Origin: Sideroxydans lithotrophicus
GTDB taxonomy: Bacteria > Pseudomonadota > Gammaproteobacteria > Burkholderiales > Sulfuriferulaceae
Direction of reading: 5' to 3'
Length of the DNA: 26,788 bases
Assembly (NCBI GenBank): GCA_022736605.1
Contig: DZDB01000011.1
Span: 1-26,788, forward strand
This document shows, piece by piece, positions 1 through 6,902 of the stretch; within the stretch, counting starts at the first letter, position 1; every line of letters starts with the position of its first letter. The notes under the pieces are model-generated. The model saw nothing but the letters and a program-made list of their open reading frames with translations, did not search any database and was not told the DNA's origin. A program made the position numbers and the translations under genes.

Positions 1-61
1 AATCCGGGGCCAGGTCTAACAATCCAACATTTTCATTTCATTGGCCTGTTAAATCCCGCCC

Positions 62-168
62 TTATTGATCCGGCCAGGTTTATCCGTGAATAGGCGGTCG
101 GGTTTTAACCAGACATGCCGGTCTGAAGGCCGACCTGCATTCACGGATATTTCGTTCCGGATCAATAA
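62..168. repeat. 107-bp imperfect palindrome, possible REP/MITE-like element
   Basis: Nested complementary arms are visible. Positions 62-73 pair perfectly with 157-168 (12 bp, TTATTGATCCGG). Positions 81-91 pair perfectly with 139-149 (11 bp, TATCCGTGAAT). Positions 94-101 pair with 130-138 with one bulged base, and 110-114 pair with 121-125 around a 6-nt tip. The two outer stems are separated by a symmetric 7x7 internal loop. No target-site duplication is visible at the ends and no transposase gene lies nearby. It could be an extragenic palindromic repeat, a small non-autonomous element or a structured RNA. No second copy was noticed in this window. Confidence 0.6.
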
Positions 169-230
169 TCATGCAAATACCATCAGATAATGGATGGTTA
201 ACCCATGTTTTTGTTTCGATAGCAAACTCA

Positions 231-250
231 GGCTCAGACTATTCTGAGCC
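231..250 (-). terminator. Hairpin just after the toxin gene, likely weak terminator
   Basis: GGCTCAGA (231-238) and TCTGAGCC (243-250) form a perfect 8-bp stem with a CTAT loop, starting 3 bp beyond the toxin stop codon. On the minus strand the stem is followed by only a short T-containing stretch (GAGTTTGC), so termination may be inefficient. Confidence 0.5.
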
Positions 251-253
251 GGT

Positions 254-634
254 TCATTCAATCCGCTTCGCCTTGTATTTCACCCCTTCATGTCCCTTGA
301 GGTCTACATCCTGCGTCCACAGCGTAGCGCCCTGTTCACGGGCACTCATCAGTATCAGGCTGTCGGCCAGCGCCAGCTTATGCTTGGCAGCATAAACGGC
401 GGCGTTGTAGGCCGTCTCGGCATTTAACGCAACTGGAATCCCTTGCGCCATGAAATCAGCGGCTTTCCGGGCGGCCTCTTCGCCATGCTGCAAGGTGACG
501 CGCTTGCATACTTCAAACACAGTCAGGCTGGGTACCAGCAGGGTCTCGGTATGTTCAAGAATCGGGGCGAAAAACCCCGCGTTGTCGCCATTGGCGAAGT
601 ACTCCAGCCAGCCACACGAATCCACGACATTCAT
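254..634 (-). CDS. vapC: PIN-domain ribonuclease toxin, VapC-like
   Basis: This 126-residue protein has the size and acidic-residue pattern of VapC toxins, metal-dependent RNases that cut specific RNAs when freed from their antitoxin. The sequence opens with MNVVDSCGWLEYF (Asp5), has Glu41 in VFEV, Asp91 in LADSLIL and Asp109 in WTQDVDL. These match the PIN-domain metal-binding positions, so the active site looks intact. Its ATG overlaps the antitoxin stop codon in an ATGA arrangement (631-634), so the two should be translationally coupled, antitoxin first. A hairpin follows the stop. The cleaved RNA cannot be predicted. The pair sits beside a palindromic repeat at the window edge, which fits a mobile accessory locus. 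Confidence 0.85.
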   Translation of the reverse strand: MNVVDSCGWLEYFANGDNAGFFAPILEHTETLLVPSLTVFEVCKRVTLQHGEEAARKAADFMAQGIPVALNAETAYNAAVYAAKHKLALADSLILMSAREQGATLWTQDVDLKGHEGVKYKAKRIE

Positions 635-837
635 ACGCGGTCATCTTCGCGTTCCACGGTGCTATCCAGCCCCGGCAGGAAGCCGCGTGCCACGCTGATG
701 GGCTGTTCTGGAAACAGCTCAATATGCTCCCCGCGCACGCGCGCCTTGAGTTTTTGGCCAATCTGGATGTTGAGCTGGCGACGCAGATCTTTTGGTATGA
801 CGACCTGAAATTTTGGCGATACAGTAACGGTTTCCAT
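631..837 (-). CDS. vapB: AbrB/SpoVT-family antitoxin, VapB-like
   Basis: This 68-residue protein begins METVTVSPKFQVVIPKDLRRQLNI, the typical swapped-hairpin (AbrB/MazE/SpoVT) DNA-binding motif, and continues with GQKLKARVRGEHIELFPE. The C-terminal 25 or so residues (SVARGFLPGLDSTVEREDDRV) would be the toxin-binding tail. I chose the ATG at 837; an in-frame TTG at 846 would add three residues and cannot be excluded, because neither start has a clear Shine-Dalgarno sequence. It overlaps the PIN toxin by 4 bp. Antitoxins of this family usually bind their own promoter, and two small dyads overlap the predicted -10 box upstream, consistent with autoregulation. Confidence 0.82.
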   Translation of the reverse strand: METVTVSPKFQVVIPKDLRRQLNIQIGQKLKARVRGEHIELFPEQPISVARGFLPGLDSTVEREDDRV

Positions 838-850
838 AATTTTCAATCTT

Positions 851-874
851 TCGTATGACGATTATAGGAATCGT
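851..874 (-). promoter_or_regulatory. Toxin-antitoxin promoter with overlapping dyad operators
   Basis: On the minus strand a perfect TATAAT (-10) lies at 866-861, about 24 bp upstream of the antitoxin ATG; no good -35 hexamer is visible. The -10 lies within an inverted repeat, ACGATT (858-863) and AATCGT (869-874) around 5 nt. A second short dyad, TCGT-ATG-ACGA, occupies 851-861. Operators on the -10 box are what is expected for antitoxin/toxin autorepression. Confidence 0.55.
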
Positions 875-911
875 AGCACAGTTATTGTCGGTGAAAAGCC
901 AGCCCGCCCAC

Positions 912-1586
912 CTACTCCCCCACCCCGCGCAACACTTCCCGCAACAGCGGCACCGTCACCAGCCGCTGTGTCTCCAGCGAATAATGGTCGAGCGTGTCGA
1001 GCGCGGCCATCAGTGATGGCAGGTCGCGCCGCCAATGGCGCAGCAGGTAATCGGCGACGCCGGGTTGCAGGTCAAAGCCGCGCTGGGCAGCGTGGCTGGT
1101 GAGGGCGACGGCTTTTTCGATATCGGACAAGGCATGCAGCTGGTAGACCAGCCCCCAGCCCAGACGTGTGGTGAGGTCGGGGCGCAAATCGAGTTGCGCG
1201 GGGGCGGCGCTACCGGCGACCAGCACCCTGCCCTGCCCGCCACGGGCGGCGTTGATGCGGTTGAACAGGCTGATTTGCGCAGCGGGGTCGAGCTGCTCGA
1301 CGTTGTCCAGCGCGAGCAGCTCACTTTCTGCCAGCAGCGCGCCTGTGCAATCTGCCGCGCTGGCGTAGCGGGCGCTCAGCCCATGCGTCTGCGCAGCGGC
1401 AACGGCGGCATGCAGCAGGTGGGTTTTGCCGCTGCCGATGTCGCCCCACAGATAGAGCTGGCATTCGCTGCTGGCGGGCTGCACCAGGCCAGTTAAGGCG
1501 TAGAGCAGCTCGGCGTTGCGCCCCGGCAGGAAATTAGCGAGGCTGGGTGGCGGTGGCGCGGCGATGTCGAGGACGAGTTGTTTCAT
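912..1586 (-). CDS. hda: DnaA regulatory inactivator Hda
   Basis: This 224-residue AAA+ protein is homologous to the ATPase domain of DnaA. Hda acts with the DNA-loaded beta clamp to stimulate hydrolysis of DnaA-ATP, preventing re-initiation of replication. It begins MKQLVLDI, where QLVLDI (residues 3-8) fits the N-terminal clamp-binding motif of Hda. Walker A is GDIGSGKT (48-55), and LLALDNVEQL is the Walker B/DnaA-like segment. The C-terminal DnaA-type DNA-binding domain is absent, as expected for Hda and not DnaA. It is transcribed divergently from nrtR across a 125-bp gap. No clear ribosome binding site precedes the ATG, but it gives the expected N-terminus. Confidence 0.9.
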   Translation of the reverse strand: MKQLVLDIAAPPPPSLANFLPGRNAELLYALTGLVQPASSECQLYLWGDIGSGKTHLLHAAVAAAQTHGLSARYASAADCTGALLAESELLALDNVEQLDPAAQISLFNRINAARGGQGRVLVAGSAAPAQLDLRPDLTTRLGWGLVYQLHALSDIEKAVALTSHAAQRGFDLQPGVADYLLRHWRRDLPSLMAALDTLDHYSLETQRLVTVPLLREVLRGVGE

Positions 1587-1647
1587 GGCGGCATTTTATC
1601 AGGCAAACGTCCGGCTGCCGGTGTTGCAGCCGATTTGAAAAATCCGC

Positions 1648-1676
1648 TTGACATAGTGTTGTTGCAACACTATCTT
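1648..1676 (+). promoter_or_regulatory. Sigma70-type promoter of nrtR-nadA-lnt
   Basis: A consensus -35 TTGACA (1648-1653) is followed after exactly 17 bp by TATCTT (1671-1676). Transcription should start near 1683, giving a leader of about 29 nt before the nrtR ATG. One palindromic operator fills the spacer and another overlaps the predicted start. Confidence 0.75.
1653..1673. promoter_or_regulatory. Operator 1, candidate NrtR-binding palindrome
   Basis: ATAGTGTTG (1653-1661) and CAACACTAT (1665-1673) are perfect 9-bp inverted arms around a 3-nt centre. The dyad occupies the -35/-10 spacer, so binding should exclude RNA polymerase. It contains GTGT-N7-ACAC; as I recall, a GT-N7-AC core is the common feature of predicted NrtR sites. 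Confidence 0.75.
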
Positions 1677-1679
1677 GCT

Positions 1680-1696
1680 GGTGTATTTCATACACC
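1680..1696. promoter_or_regulatory. Operator 2, second candidate NrtR palindrome
   Basis: GGTGTAT (1680-1686) and ATACACC (1690-1696) form perfect 7-bp arms around TTC. The centre is 25 bp from operator 1 and the site also has the form GTGT-N7-ACAC. It covers the predicted transcription start. Confidence 0.68.
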
Positions 1697-1711
1697 TTAG
1701 AGGATAGGCGC

Positions 1712-2383
1712 ATGACGCAGCATTGCTATGACTATCCGCACCCGGCGGTGACTACCGACATTGCGCTGTTCACCATCCGTGACGAGCGCCTGGCGGTGTT
1801 GCTGGTGCGGCGCGCGGGCGAGCCGTTCAAGGGCTGCTGGGCGCTGCCGGGCGGCTTTGTCGAGCCGAACGAGTGTCTGGAAGACGGCGCGCTGCGCGAA
1901 CTGGCGGAGGAAACCGGCGTGACCGGCGTTTACCTCGAACAGCTCTATACCTTTGGCAAACCCGACCGCGACCCGCGCGAGCGCATCATCAGCGTGGCGT
2001 ATTACGCGCTGGCGCCGAGCGAGCTGCTGACGCCGGTGGCCGGTTCGGACGCCGCCGATGTGGCCTGGTTTGATCTCGACGCACTGCCTTCACTGGCGTT
2101 CGACCACGCCGAGGTGATTGCGCTGGCGCAACAGCGGTTGCGCGCCAAGCTCGATTATTCCACCGTGGCGTTCGGCTTCATGCAGCCTGAATTCACTTTG
2201 GGCGAGTTGCAAAAAGTGTATGAAACCATCCGTGGCGAGGCGCTGGACAAGCGCAATTTCCGCAAACACATGCTGGCGCTGGACCTGCTCGCCGAAACCG
2301 GCACCAGCCGCCGGGTGGGCAACCACCGCCCGGCAAAACTGTATCGCGTCGCCCATCCCGGCGCGGTTCTCTACATCAAGTGA
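1712..2383 (+). CDS. nrtR: NrtR-type Nudix regulator of NAD metabolism
   Basis: This 223-residue protein has an N-terminal Nudix domain (about 10-145) and a C-terminal winged helix (about 158-223, FTLGELQKVYE...LDKRNFRKHML...RPAKLYR), the architecture of NrtR. NrtR repressors sense ADP-ribose, a product of NAD turnover, and release NAD-biosynthesis operons. The following gene is nadA, which fits. The Nudix box, residues 48-70, is complete: Gly48, Glu54, Arg62-Glu63, Glu66-Glu67 and Gly69 all match Gx5Ex7REUxEExGU. That is notable because several studied NrtRs have lost hydrolase activity. The ATG has an AGAGGA ribosome binding site. Two palindromic operators sit on its promoter. A plain ADP-ribose pyrophosphatase is less likely because of the winged-helix domain. 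Confidence 0.88.
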   Translation: MTQHCYDYPHPAVTTDIALFTIRDERLAVLLVRRAGEPFKGCWALPGGFVEPNECLEDGALRELAEETGVTGVYLEQLYTFGKPDRDPRERIISVAYYALAPSELLTPVAGSDAADVAWFDLDALPSLAFDHAEVIALAQQRLRAKLDYSTVAFGFMQPEFTLGELQKVYETIRGEALDKRNFRKHMLALDLLAETGTSRRVGNHRPAKLYRVAHPGAVLYIK

Positions 2384-2391
2384 GGCCTGCC

Positions 2392-3465
2392 ATGATTTCC
2401 CAGCCCCTGATTCGCATGCCCGCCGTGAGCGCGATCAATGTGCCGCCGATGGTCGAGGAGCAGTTGTCCGCCACCGAACGCGACCGCCTCGTGGCACGCA
2501 TCAAAACCCTGATGGCGCAGCACAATGCCGTGCTGGTGGCGCACTATTACACCTCCGCCGAGTTACAGGATCTGGCCGAGGCCACCGGCGGCTGCGTCTC
2601 GGATTCGCTGGAAATGGCACGCTTCGGCCACGCCCACGCGGCAAAAACGCTGATCGTCGCCGGGGTCAAGTTCATGGGCGAAACCGCCAAGATATTGAAC
2701 CCGGAAAAGCGCGTGCTGATGCCCGATCTGGACGCCAACTGCTCGCTCGATCTAGCCTGTCCGGCAGATCAGTTCAGCGCGTTTTGCGACCAGCATCCGG
2801 AGCGCGTGGTGGTGGTGTACGCCAACACTTCGGCGGCGGTTAAGGCGCGTGCCGACTGGGTGGTGACGTCGGGCACGGCGGTCAAGATCGTCGCGCACCT
2901 GCACGCGCAGGGCAAAAAAATCCTCTGGGCGCCGGATAAATACCTCGGTGATTACGTGCAGAAAACCACTGGCGCCGACATGCTGCTGTGGCAGGGCGCG
3001 TGCGTGGTGCACGAGGCATTCAAGGCCGAGGCACTGGCCAAAATGAAGCTGGACTATGCCGACGCGGCGGTGCTGGTGCACCCGGAATCACCGGCAGCGG
3101 TGATTGCCCTGGCCGACGTGGTGGGCTCGACCACGCAACTCATCAACGCGGCGCGCACGCTGCCGAACCCGGCTTTCATCGTCGCCACCGACAACGGCAT
3201 TTTCCACAAGATGCAGGCGGTGGCACCGGGCAAAACGTTTCTCGAAGCGCCGACGGCGGGCGTTGGGGCAACCTGCAAGAGCTGCGCGCACTGCCCGTGG
3301 ATGGCAATGAACGGCCTGCAAAAACTGGCGCAGGTGCTGGAAACCGGTGCCAACGAGATACTGGTTGACGAGCCGACCCGCCAGCGCGCCGTGCATTCAA
3401 TCCAGCGCATGCTGGATTTTGCCGCGCAGCAACAGATCAAGCCATCGGTCGGCGGCAATGACTGA
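2392..3465 (+). CDS. nadA: Quinolinate synthase NadA
   Basis: This 357-residue [4Fe-4S] enzyme condenses iminoaspartate with dihydroxyacetone phosphate to make quinolinate in de novo NAD synthesis. Recognisable segments are HYYTSAELQDLAEATGGCVSDSLEMA, VKFMGETAKILNPEK, and the cluster cysteines Cys117 (DANCSLD), Cys204 (QGACVVHEAF) and Cys301 in TCKSCAHCPWMAMN. These match the E. coli ligand positions with a constant offset of four. I chose the ATG at 2392, with GAGG about 6 bp upstream, over an in-frame GTG at 2380. It follows nrtR by 8 bp and overlaps lnt by 8 bp, so the three genes are probably one operon. No nadB or nadC gene is in the window. Confidence 0.95.
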   Translation: MISQPLIRMPAVSAINVPPMVEEQLSATERDRLVARIKTLMAQHNAVLVAHYYTSAELQDLAEATGGCVSDSLEMARFGHAHAAKTLIVAGVKFMGETAKILNPEKRVLMPDLDANCSLDLACPADQFSAFCDQHPERVVVVYANTSAAVKARADWVVTSGTAVKIVAHLHAQGKKILWAPDKYLGDYVQKTTGADMLLWQGACVVHEAFKAEALAKMKLDYADAAVLVHPESPAAVIALADVVGSTTQLINAARTLPNPAFIVATDNGIFHKMQAVAPGKTFLEAPTAGVGATCKSCAHCPWMAMNGLQKLAQVLETGANEILVDEPTRQRAVHSIQRMLDFAAQQQIKPSVGGND

Positions 3466-4918
3466 GCGCTGGTACTGGCTCGCCGCGCTGCTGCTCGGCG
3501 CCGTCTCGGTATTCGGCTTTGCGCCGTATGACCTGTTTGCCTTGCCGCTGCTCACCCTGGCCGGCCTGATCTGGTTGTGGGGGCGCAAGCAGACGCTGCG
3601 TCAGGCGCTATTCACCGGCTTTGCCTTTGGCCTTGGGTATTTCGGCGCGGGCGTATCGTGGGTCTACATCAGCCTGCACACTTACGGCGCCATGCCGCTG
3701 CCGCTGGCAGTGCTGGCGACGGCGCTGTTCTGCGCGTTTCTGGCGCTGTTTCCGGCGGCAGTGGGCGGGCTGCAGTTTATGTTCAGGCGCATCGGTGTGT
3801 GGCGATTCATACTGGTGATACCGGCGCTGTGGATGCTGTCGGAATGGGTACGCGGCTGGATTTTTACCGGCTTTCCCTGGCTGGCGGTCGGCTACTCGCA
3901 GGTGCCGGTCAGCCCATTGGCGGGCTTTGCGCCGCTGCTTGGGGTGTATGGCGTGTCGCTGCTGCTGGTCGTCAGCGCGGCGGCGATTGCGTTGCGTCAT
4001 GTGCGCATAGTGCTGGCGCTGGCGGGCGTATGGCTGGTGGGGTTCGGCCTGCAACAGATCAACTGGACGCAGCCGGTCGGCGCGCCGGTCAGCGTGAGTC
4101 TGGTGCAAGGCAATATTGCGCAGGATATGAAGTGGGATCCGGACAAGACCCTCACCACCCTGCTCGATTACCGCAGCATGGTGGAAGCCAGCACAGCACG
4201 CCTGATTATCCTGCCGGAAACGGCGCTGCCGCTGTTTCTCGACGAGGTGCCCAAAAGCTATCTGAACGAGCTGGCCAATCACGCGCGCGCCAATGGCGGC
4301 GATCTGCTGGTGGGCGTGCCGGAGCAGTTCGCCGACGGCCGCTATTACAACAGCATGAAGAGTTTTGGCACGGCGCCGACGCAAACCTACCGCAAGTCTC
4401 ACCTGGTGCCGTTTGGCGAATACATCCCGCTCAAAGCGGTGTTTGGCTTCATCATCGAGGTGCTGCATATCCCATTGTCCGACTTTGCGCGCGGCGCGGC
4501 GTATCAGCAGCCGATGCAGGTGGCGGGTCAGCAGGTCGCGGTGAATATTTGCTATGAGGACGTGTTCGGCGAGGAAATCATCCACCAGTTGCCGCGCGCG
4601 ACCATGCTGGTCAACGTCAGCAACGACGCCTGGTTTGGCGATTCGGCCGCGCCCTGGCAGCACCGCCAGATTTCACAGATGCGCGCGCTGGAAACCGGTC
4701 GGCCGATGCTGCGCGCGACCAATACCGGCGTCACGGCGGTAATAGATCCACATGGGCGAGTGGTGCAGCAACTACCGCTGTTTACCCGTGCCACGTTGAA
4801 TGCCGAAGTCCAGGGCTATCAGGGCGAAACGCCGTTTACGCGTTGGGGCAACCACGCGGCCTTGCTGCTGGGCGGGCTGCTTCTGCTGGCTGGCGTATGG
4901 CTGCTGCGCCGCCGTTAA
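3458..4918 (+). CDS. lnt: Apolipoprotein N-acyltransferase Lnt
   Basis: This 486-residue inner-membrane enzyme adds the third acyl chain to the N-terminal cysteine of lipoproteins. About the first 200 residues are hydrophobic with multiple TM helices. A nitrilase-fold domain follows, with the catalytic triad visible as Glu254 (ILPETALP), Lys313 (YRKSHLVPFGEY) and Cys365 (NICYEDVF). A final TM helix ends in LLRRR. The start at 3458 overlaps the nadA stop by 8 bp and gives the conserved N-terminus; an open upstream extension is just nadA read in another frame. Lnt is commonly encoded beside corC/ybeX, so its place behind nadA is less usual. The convergent diguanylate cyclase gene ends only 5 bp away. 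Confidence 0.95.
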   Translation: MTERWYWLAALLLGAVSVFGFAPYDLFALPLLTLAGLIWLWGRKQTLRQALFTGFAFGLGYFGAGVSWVYISLHTYGAMPLPLAVLATALFCAFLALFPAAVGGLQFMFRRIGVWRFILVIPALWMLSEWVRGWIFTGFPWLAVGYSQVPVSPLAGFAPLLGVYGVSLLLVVSAAAIALRHVRIVLALAGVWLVGFGLQQINWTQPVGAPVSVSLVQGNIAQDMKWDPDKTLTTLLDYRSMVEASTARLIILPETALPLFLDEVPKSYLNELANHARANGGDLLVGVPEQFADGRYYNSMKSFGTAPTQTYRKSHLVPFGEYIPLKAVFGFIIEVLHIPLSDFARGAAYQQPMQVAGQQVAVNICYEDVFGEEIIHQLPRATMLVNVSNDAWFGDSAAPWQHRQISQMRALETGRPMLRATNTGVTAVIDPHGRVVQQLPLFTRATLNAEVQGYQGETPFTRWGNHAALLLGGLLLLAGVWLLRRR

Positions 4919-4923
4919 TGAAG

Positions 4924-6375
4924 TCAGGCCGCTTTCTGACGCGTGGTATTGCGGCCGCTGCGCTTGGCTTCCAGCAAGGCATTGTCGGCGCGGCTCAGCG
5001 CCATGTTTTCTGCCGTATCCTTGTGGCTGTACTCGCTCAGTCCACCGCTCCAGTTCAGGCGGTGTAACACGCCGCGCTGCAATTCCAGTACCGCTGGCAG
5101 ATTGGCACGCAACCGCTCAGCCAGCTCGATGGCGCGCGCCAATGGCGTGTTCGGAAAAATCACGCAAAACTCATCCCCCCCCAGACGCGCCACAAAGTCA
5201 CTGCCACGCAGGTGAGTCTTGAGCGCCGCACCGAACTGCACAATCAGTTGATCTCCGGCGTCATGCCCATAGGTGTCGTTGACGAACTTGAAATTATCGA
5301 TGTCAATGATCAGCAGGCTGTGTACCCAGCCCTGTGTCAGGGTCTTGAACAGCTCACTCTGGCGCGCCTCGAAGCTGCGCCGGTTGTACACCTGCGACAG
5401 ATGGTCCAGACTGGCTTCGGTTTCGACCTGTTTTTGTTTGCCGACGGTCAATTGCGCCAGTTTAATCAGCATGCTGACCGGCTTTTCGAATTCAAGCAGA
5501 TTAACCGGGTAACTGCTGCGTACCCGTTGCCGCCGAATATCTGTCACCAATCCGACAATCGCGTTGAGATCTTCACTCACCCAGATACGCAATCGGCTTT
5601 GCATCAGCCACACCATCGCCGCCAGCAGCAATGACAATACCAGCCACACCGTGAAGTAACTCAGCAACGATGCATGACTCTGCGCAGGCCATAGCGCCAG
5701 TTTCCATGGCGTGTCTGCAAGCGGCAGCAACGTCGCCGCCGCGCTGGTCTTGAGGTTTTCGTCACCACGCCGCTGCACCACGGTAAACGCGCCCGCGTTG
5801 TCATATTGACGCAGCTCAAGGTAGCCACCGGGCAAGGGCAGGCTGTCAAACAGTTCTTGCAGATGCGGCGCGGCCTGTATCAGCACCACATGCCCGAGCA
5901 GTTGATTGCCGTCGCGCACCGGCTCGGATACTGTCAAACCAAAGCTGCTGGTCGCCGTTGCCTGAGTCTGCCCCGGCGTTACCAGATGGGTATAGGCTTC
6001 CGGCAAGACAGCCGAATAGGCAGCCTGGCTGTCCACCGTCTGCGTCGGCACCAGGTAGATTTGCGCGCCTTCATTGAGCGCATAGATATTGGCCGCCTGG
6101 GTACGACACAGCGCTTCGGCACCGGTTTTCAGACACGCAATGGTCTGCGGATGGCGTGCAATCAGGCGTGCGGTCTGCCGCACATCCTGCGCCATGTTTT
6201 CGATCTGTTGCGCGATCAAAGGCTGCTCACCCTTGGCTTGGGGCAGTTTTGCAACCGGCGAGGATAGCCAGTAAACCGTCAACATAGAGACAATCAGCGC
6301 GATTTCCAGCGCGACGAACAGCGCAAGGCTGAAGCGTGCCAGTGATGGCTTCATGAAGGCGGGTCGGTTATCCAT
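4924..6375 (-). CDS. Membrane-bound GGDEF diguanylate cyclase
   Basis: This 483-residue protein has a TM helix at about 14-36, a periplasmic sensor region of about 200 residues (about 37-236), a second TM at about 237-257, a short linker and a GGDEF domain (about 318-480). The active site is intact: GGDEF at 399-403, with SLDHLSQVYNRR and DIDNFKFVND before it. RGSD at 390-393, five residues ahead, is a complete product-inhibition I-site, so it should make c-di-GMP under feedback control. The sensor region has a Cache-like layout but I cannot assign its ligand. The first ATG is used; an in-frame ATG at 6354 has no better ribosome site. A 14-bp palindrome lies 11 bp upstream. Confidence 0.88.
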   Translation of the reverse strand: MDNRPAFMKPSLARFSLALFVALEIALIVSMLTVYWLSSPVAKLPQAKGEQPLIAQQIENMAQDVRQTARLIARHPQTIACLKTGAEALCRTQAANIYALNEGAQIYLVPTQTVDSQAAYSAVLPEAYTHLVTPGQTQATATSSFGLTVSEPVRDGNQLLGHVVLIQAAPHLQELFDSLPLPGGYLELRQYDNAGAFTVVQRRGDENLKTSAAATLLPLADTPWKLALWPAQSHASLLSYFTVWLVLSLLLAAMVWLMQSRLRIWVSEDLNAIVGLVTDIRRQRVRSSYPVNLLEFEKPVSMLIKLAQLTVGKQKQVETEASLDHLSQVYNRRSFEARQSELFKTLTQGWVHSLLIIDIDNFKFVNDTYGHDAGDQLIVQFGAALKTHLRGSDFVARLGGDEFCVIFPNTPLARAIELAERLRANLPAVLELQRGVLHRLNWSGGLSEYSHKDTAENMALSRADNALLEAKRSGRNTTRQKAA

Positions 6376-6385
6376 CTTATTAAGT

Positions 6386-6399
6386 AAGCATGCATGCTT
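6386..6399. promoter_or_regulatory. Perfect 14-bp palindrome upstream of the diguanylate cyclase
   Basis: AAGCATGCATGCTT reads the same on both strands and ends 11 bp upstream of the cyclase start codon, in a 68-bp gap after dut. It could be an operator or a small RNA hairpin near the ribosome-binding region. No regulator is recognised. Confidence 0.35.
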
Positions 6400-6443
6400 T
6401 TGGCTGTCAGTGGATACAGCACAGCAAAATGCGTGCCGCCTGA

Positions 6444-6902
6444 CTACTGACGCCCGGTGCTGCCGAATCCGCCCTCGCCACGCGCCGATACAACAAAGTC
6501 ATCCACCACATTGAAACCGACTTGAATCACCGGCACCATCACCAGTTGCGCGATGCGCTCAAGTGGATTGATGACAAAAATTTCGTGGCCACGGTTCCAC
6601 ACCGAGATGAAAAGCTGCCCCTGATAATCCGAATCGATCAGCCCGACCAGATTGCCCAACACGATGCCGTGCTTGTGTCCCAGCCCGGAGCGCGGCAGGA
6701 TCACCGCTGCCAGATCAGGCGCGCCAATGTGAATGGCCATGCCGGCCGGGATCAAAACGGTTTGGCCGGGCGCCAGATGAATCGGCGCATCGATACAAGC
6801 GCGCAGATCAATTCCGGCTGCGCCAGGCGTGGCATAAGTGGGTAAAAAATCGCGCAGGCGCGCGTCGAGAATTTTGACATCTATTTCGCGTGGCATCGTC
6901 AT
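6444..6902 (-). CDS. dut: Deoxyuridine triphosphate nucleotidohydrolase (dUTPase)
   Basis: This 152-residue trimeric dUTPase hydrolyses dUTP to dUMP and pyrophosphate, keeping uracil out of DNA and supplying dUMP for thymidylate. All five family motifs are seen: PGAAGIDL (26-33), PRSGLG (70-75), GLIDSDYQG with Asp90 (87-95), ERIAQ (115-119) and the P-loop-like C-terminal RGEGGFGSTG (141-150). The ATG at 6902 overlaps the coaBC stop as ATGA; an alternative ATG two codons later is possible. The coaBC-dut pairing is conserved in many proteobacteria. Confidence 0.96.
   Translation of the reverse strand: MTMPREIDVKILDARLRDFLPTYATPGAAGIDLRACIDAPIHLAPGQTVLIPAGMAIHIGAPDLAAVILPRSGLGHKHGIVLGNLVGLIDSDYQGQLFISVWNRGHEIFVINPLERIAQLVMVPVIQVGFNVVDDFVVSARGEGGFGSTGRQ

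Noticed and set aside
1..61. Possible end of a REP-associated transposase element, because the sequence looks vaguely like repeats seen near such genes
   Set aside because: The resemblance is from memory only. No transposase, terminal repeat or duplication can be shown within the window.
3608..4663. 351-residue open frame antisense to lnt
   Set aside because: It is arginine, histidine and glutamine rich with no recognisable domain, and it lies wholly opposite a gene with an intact catalytic triad. It is a high-GC shadow frame.
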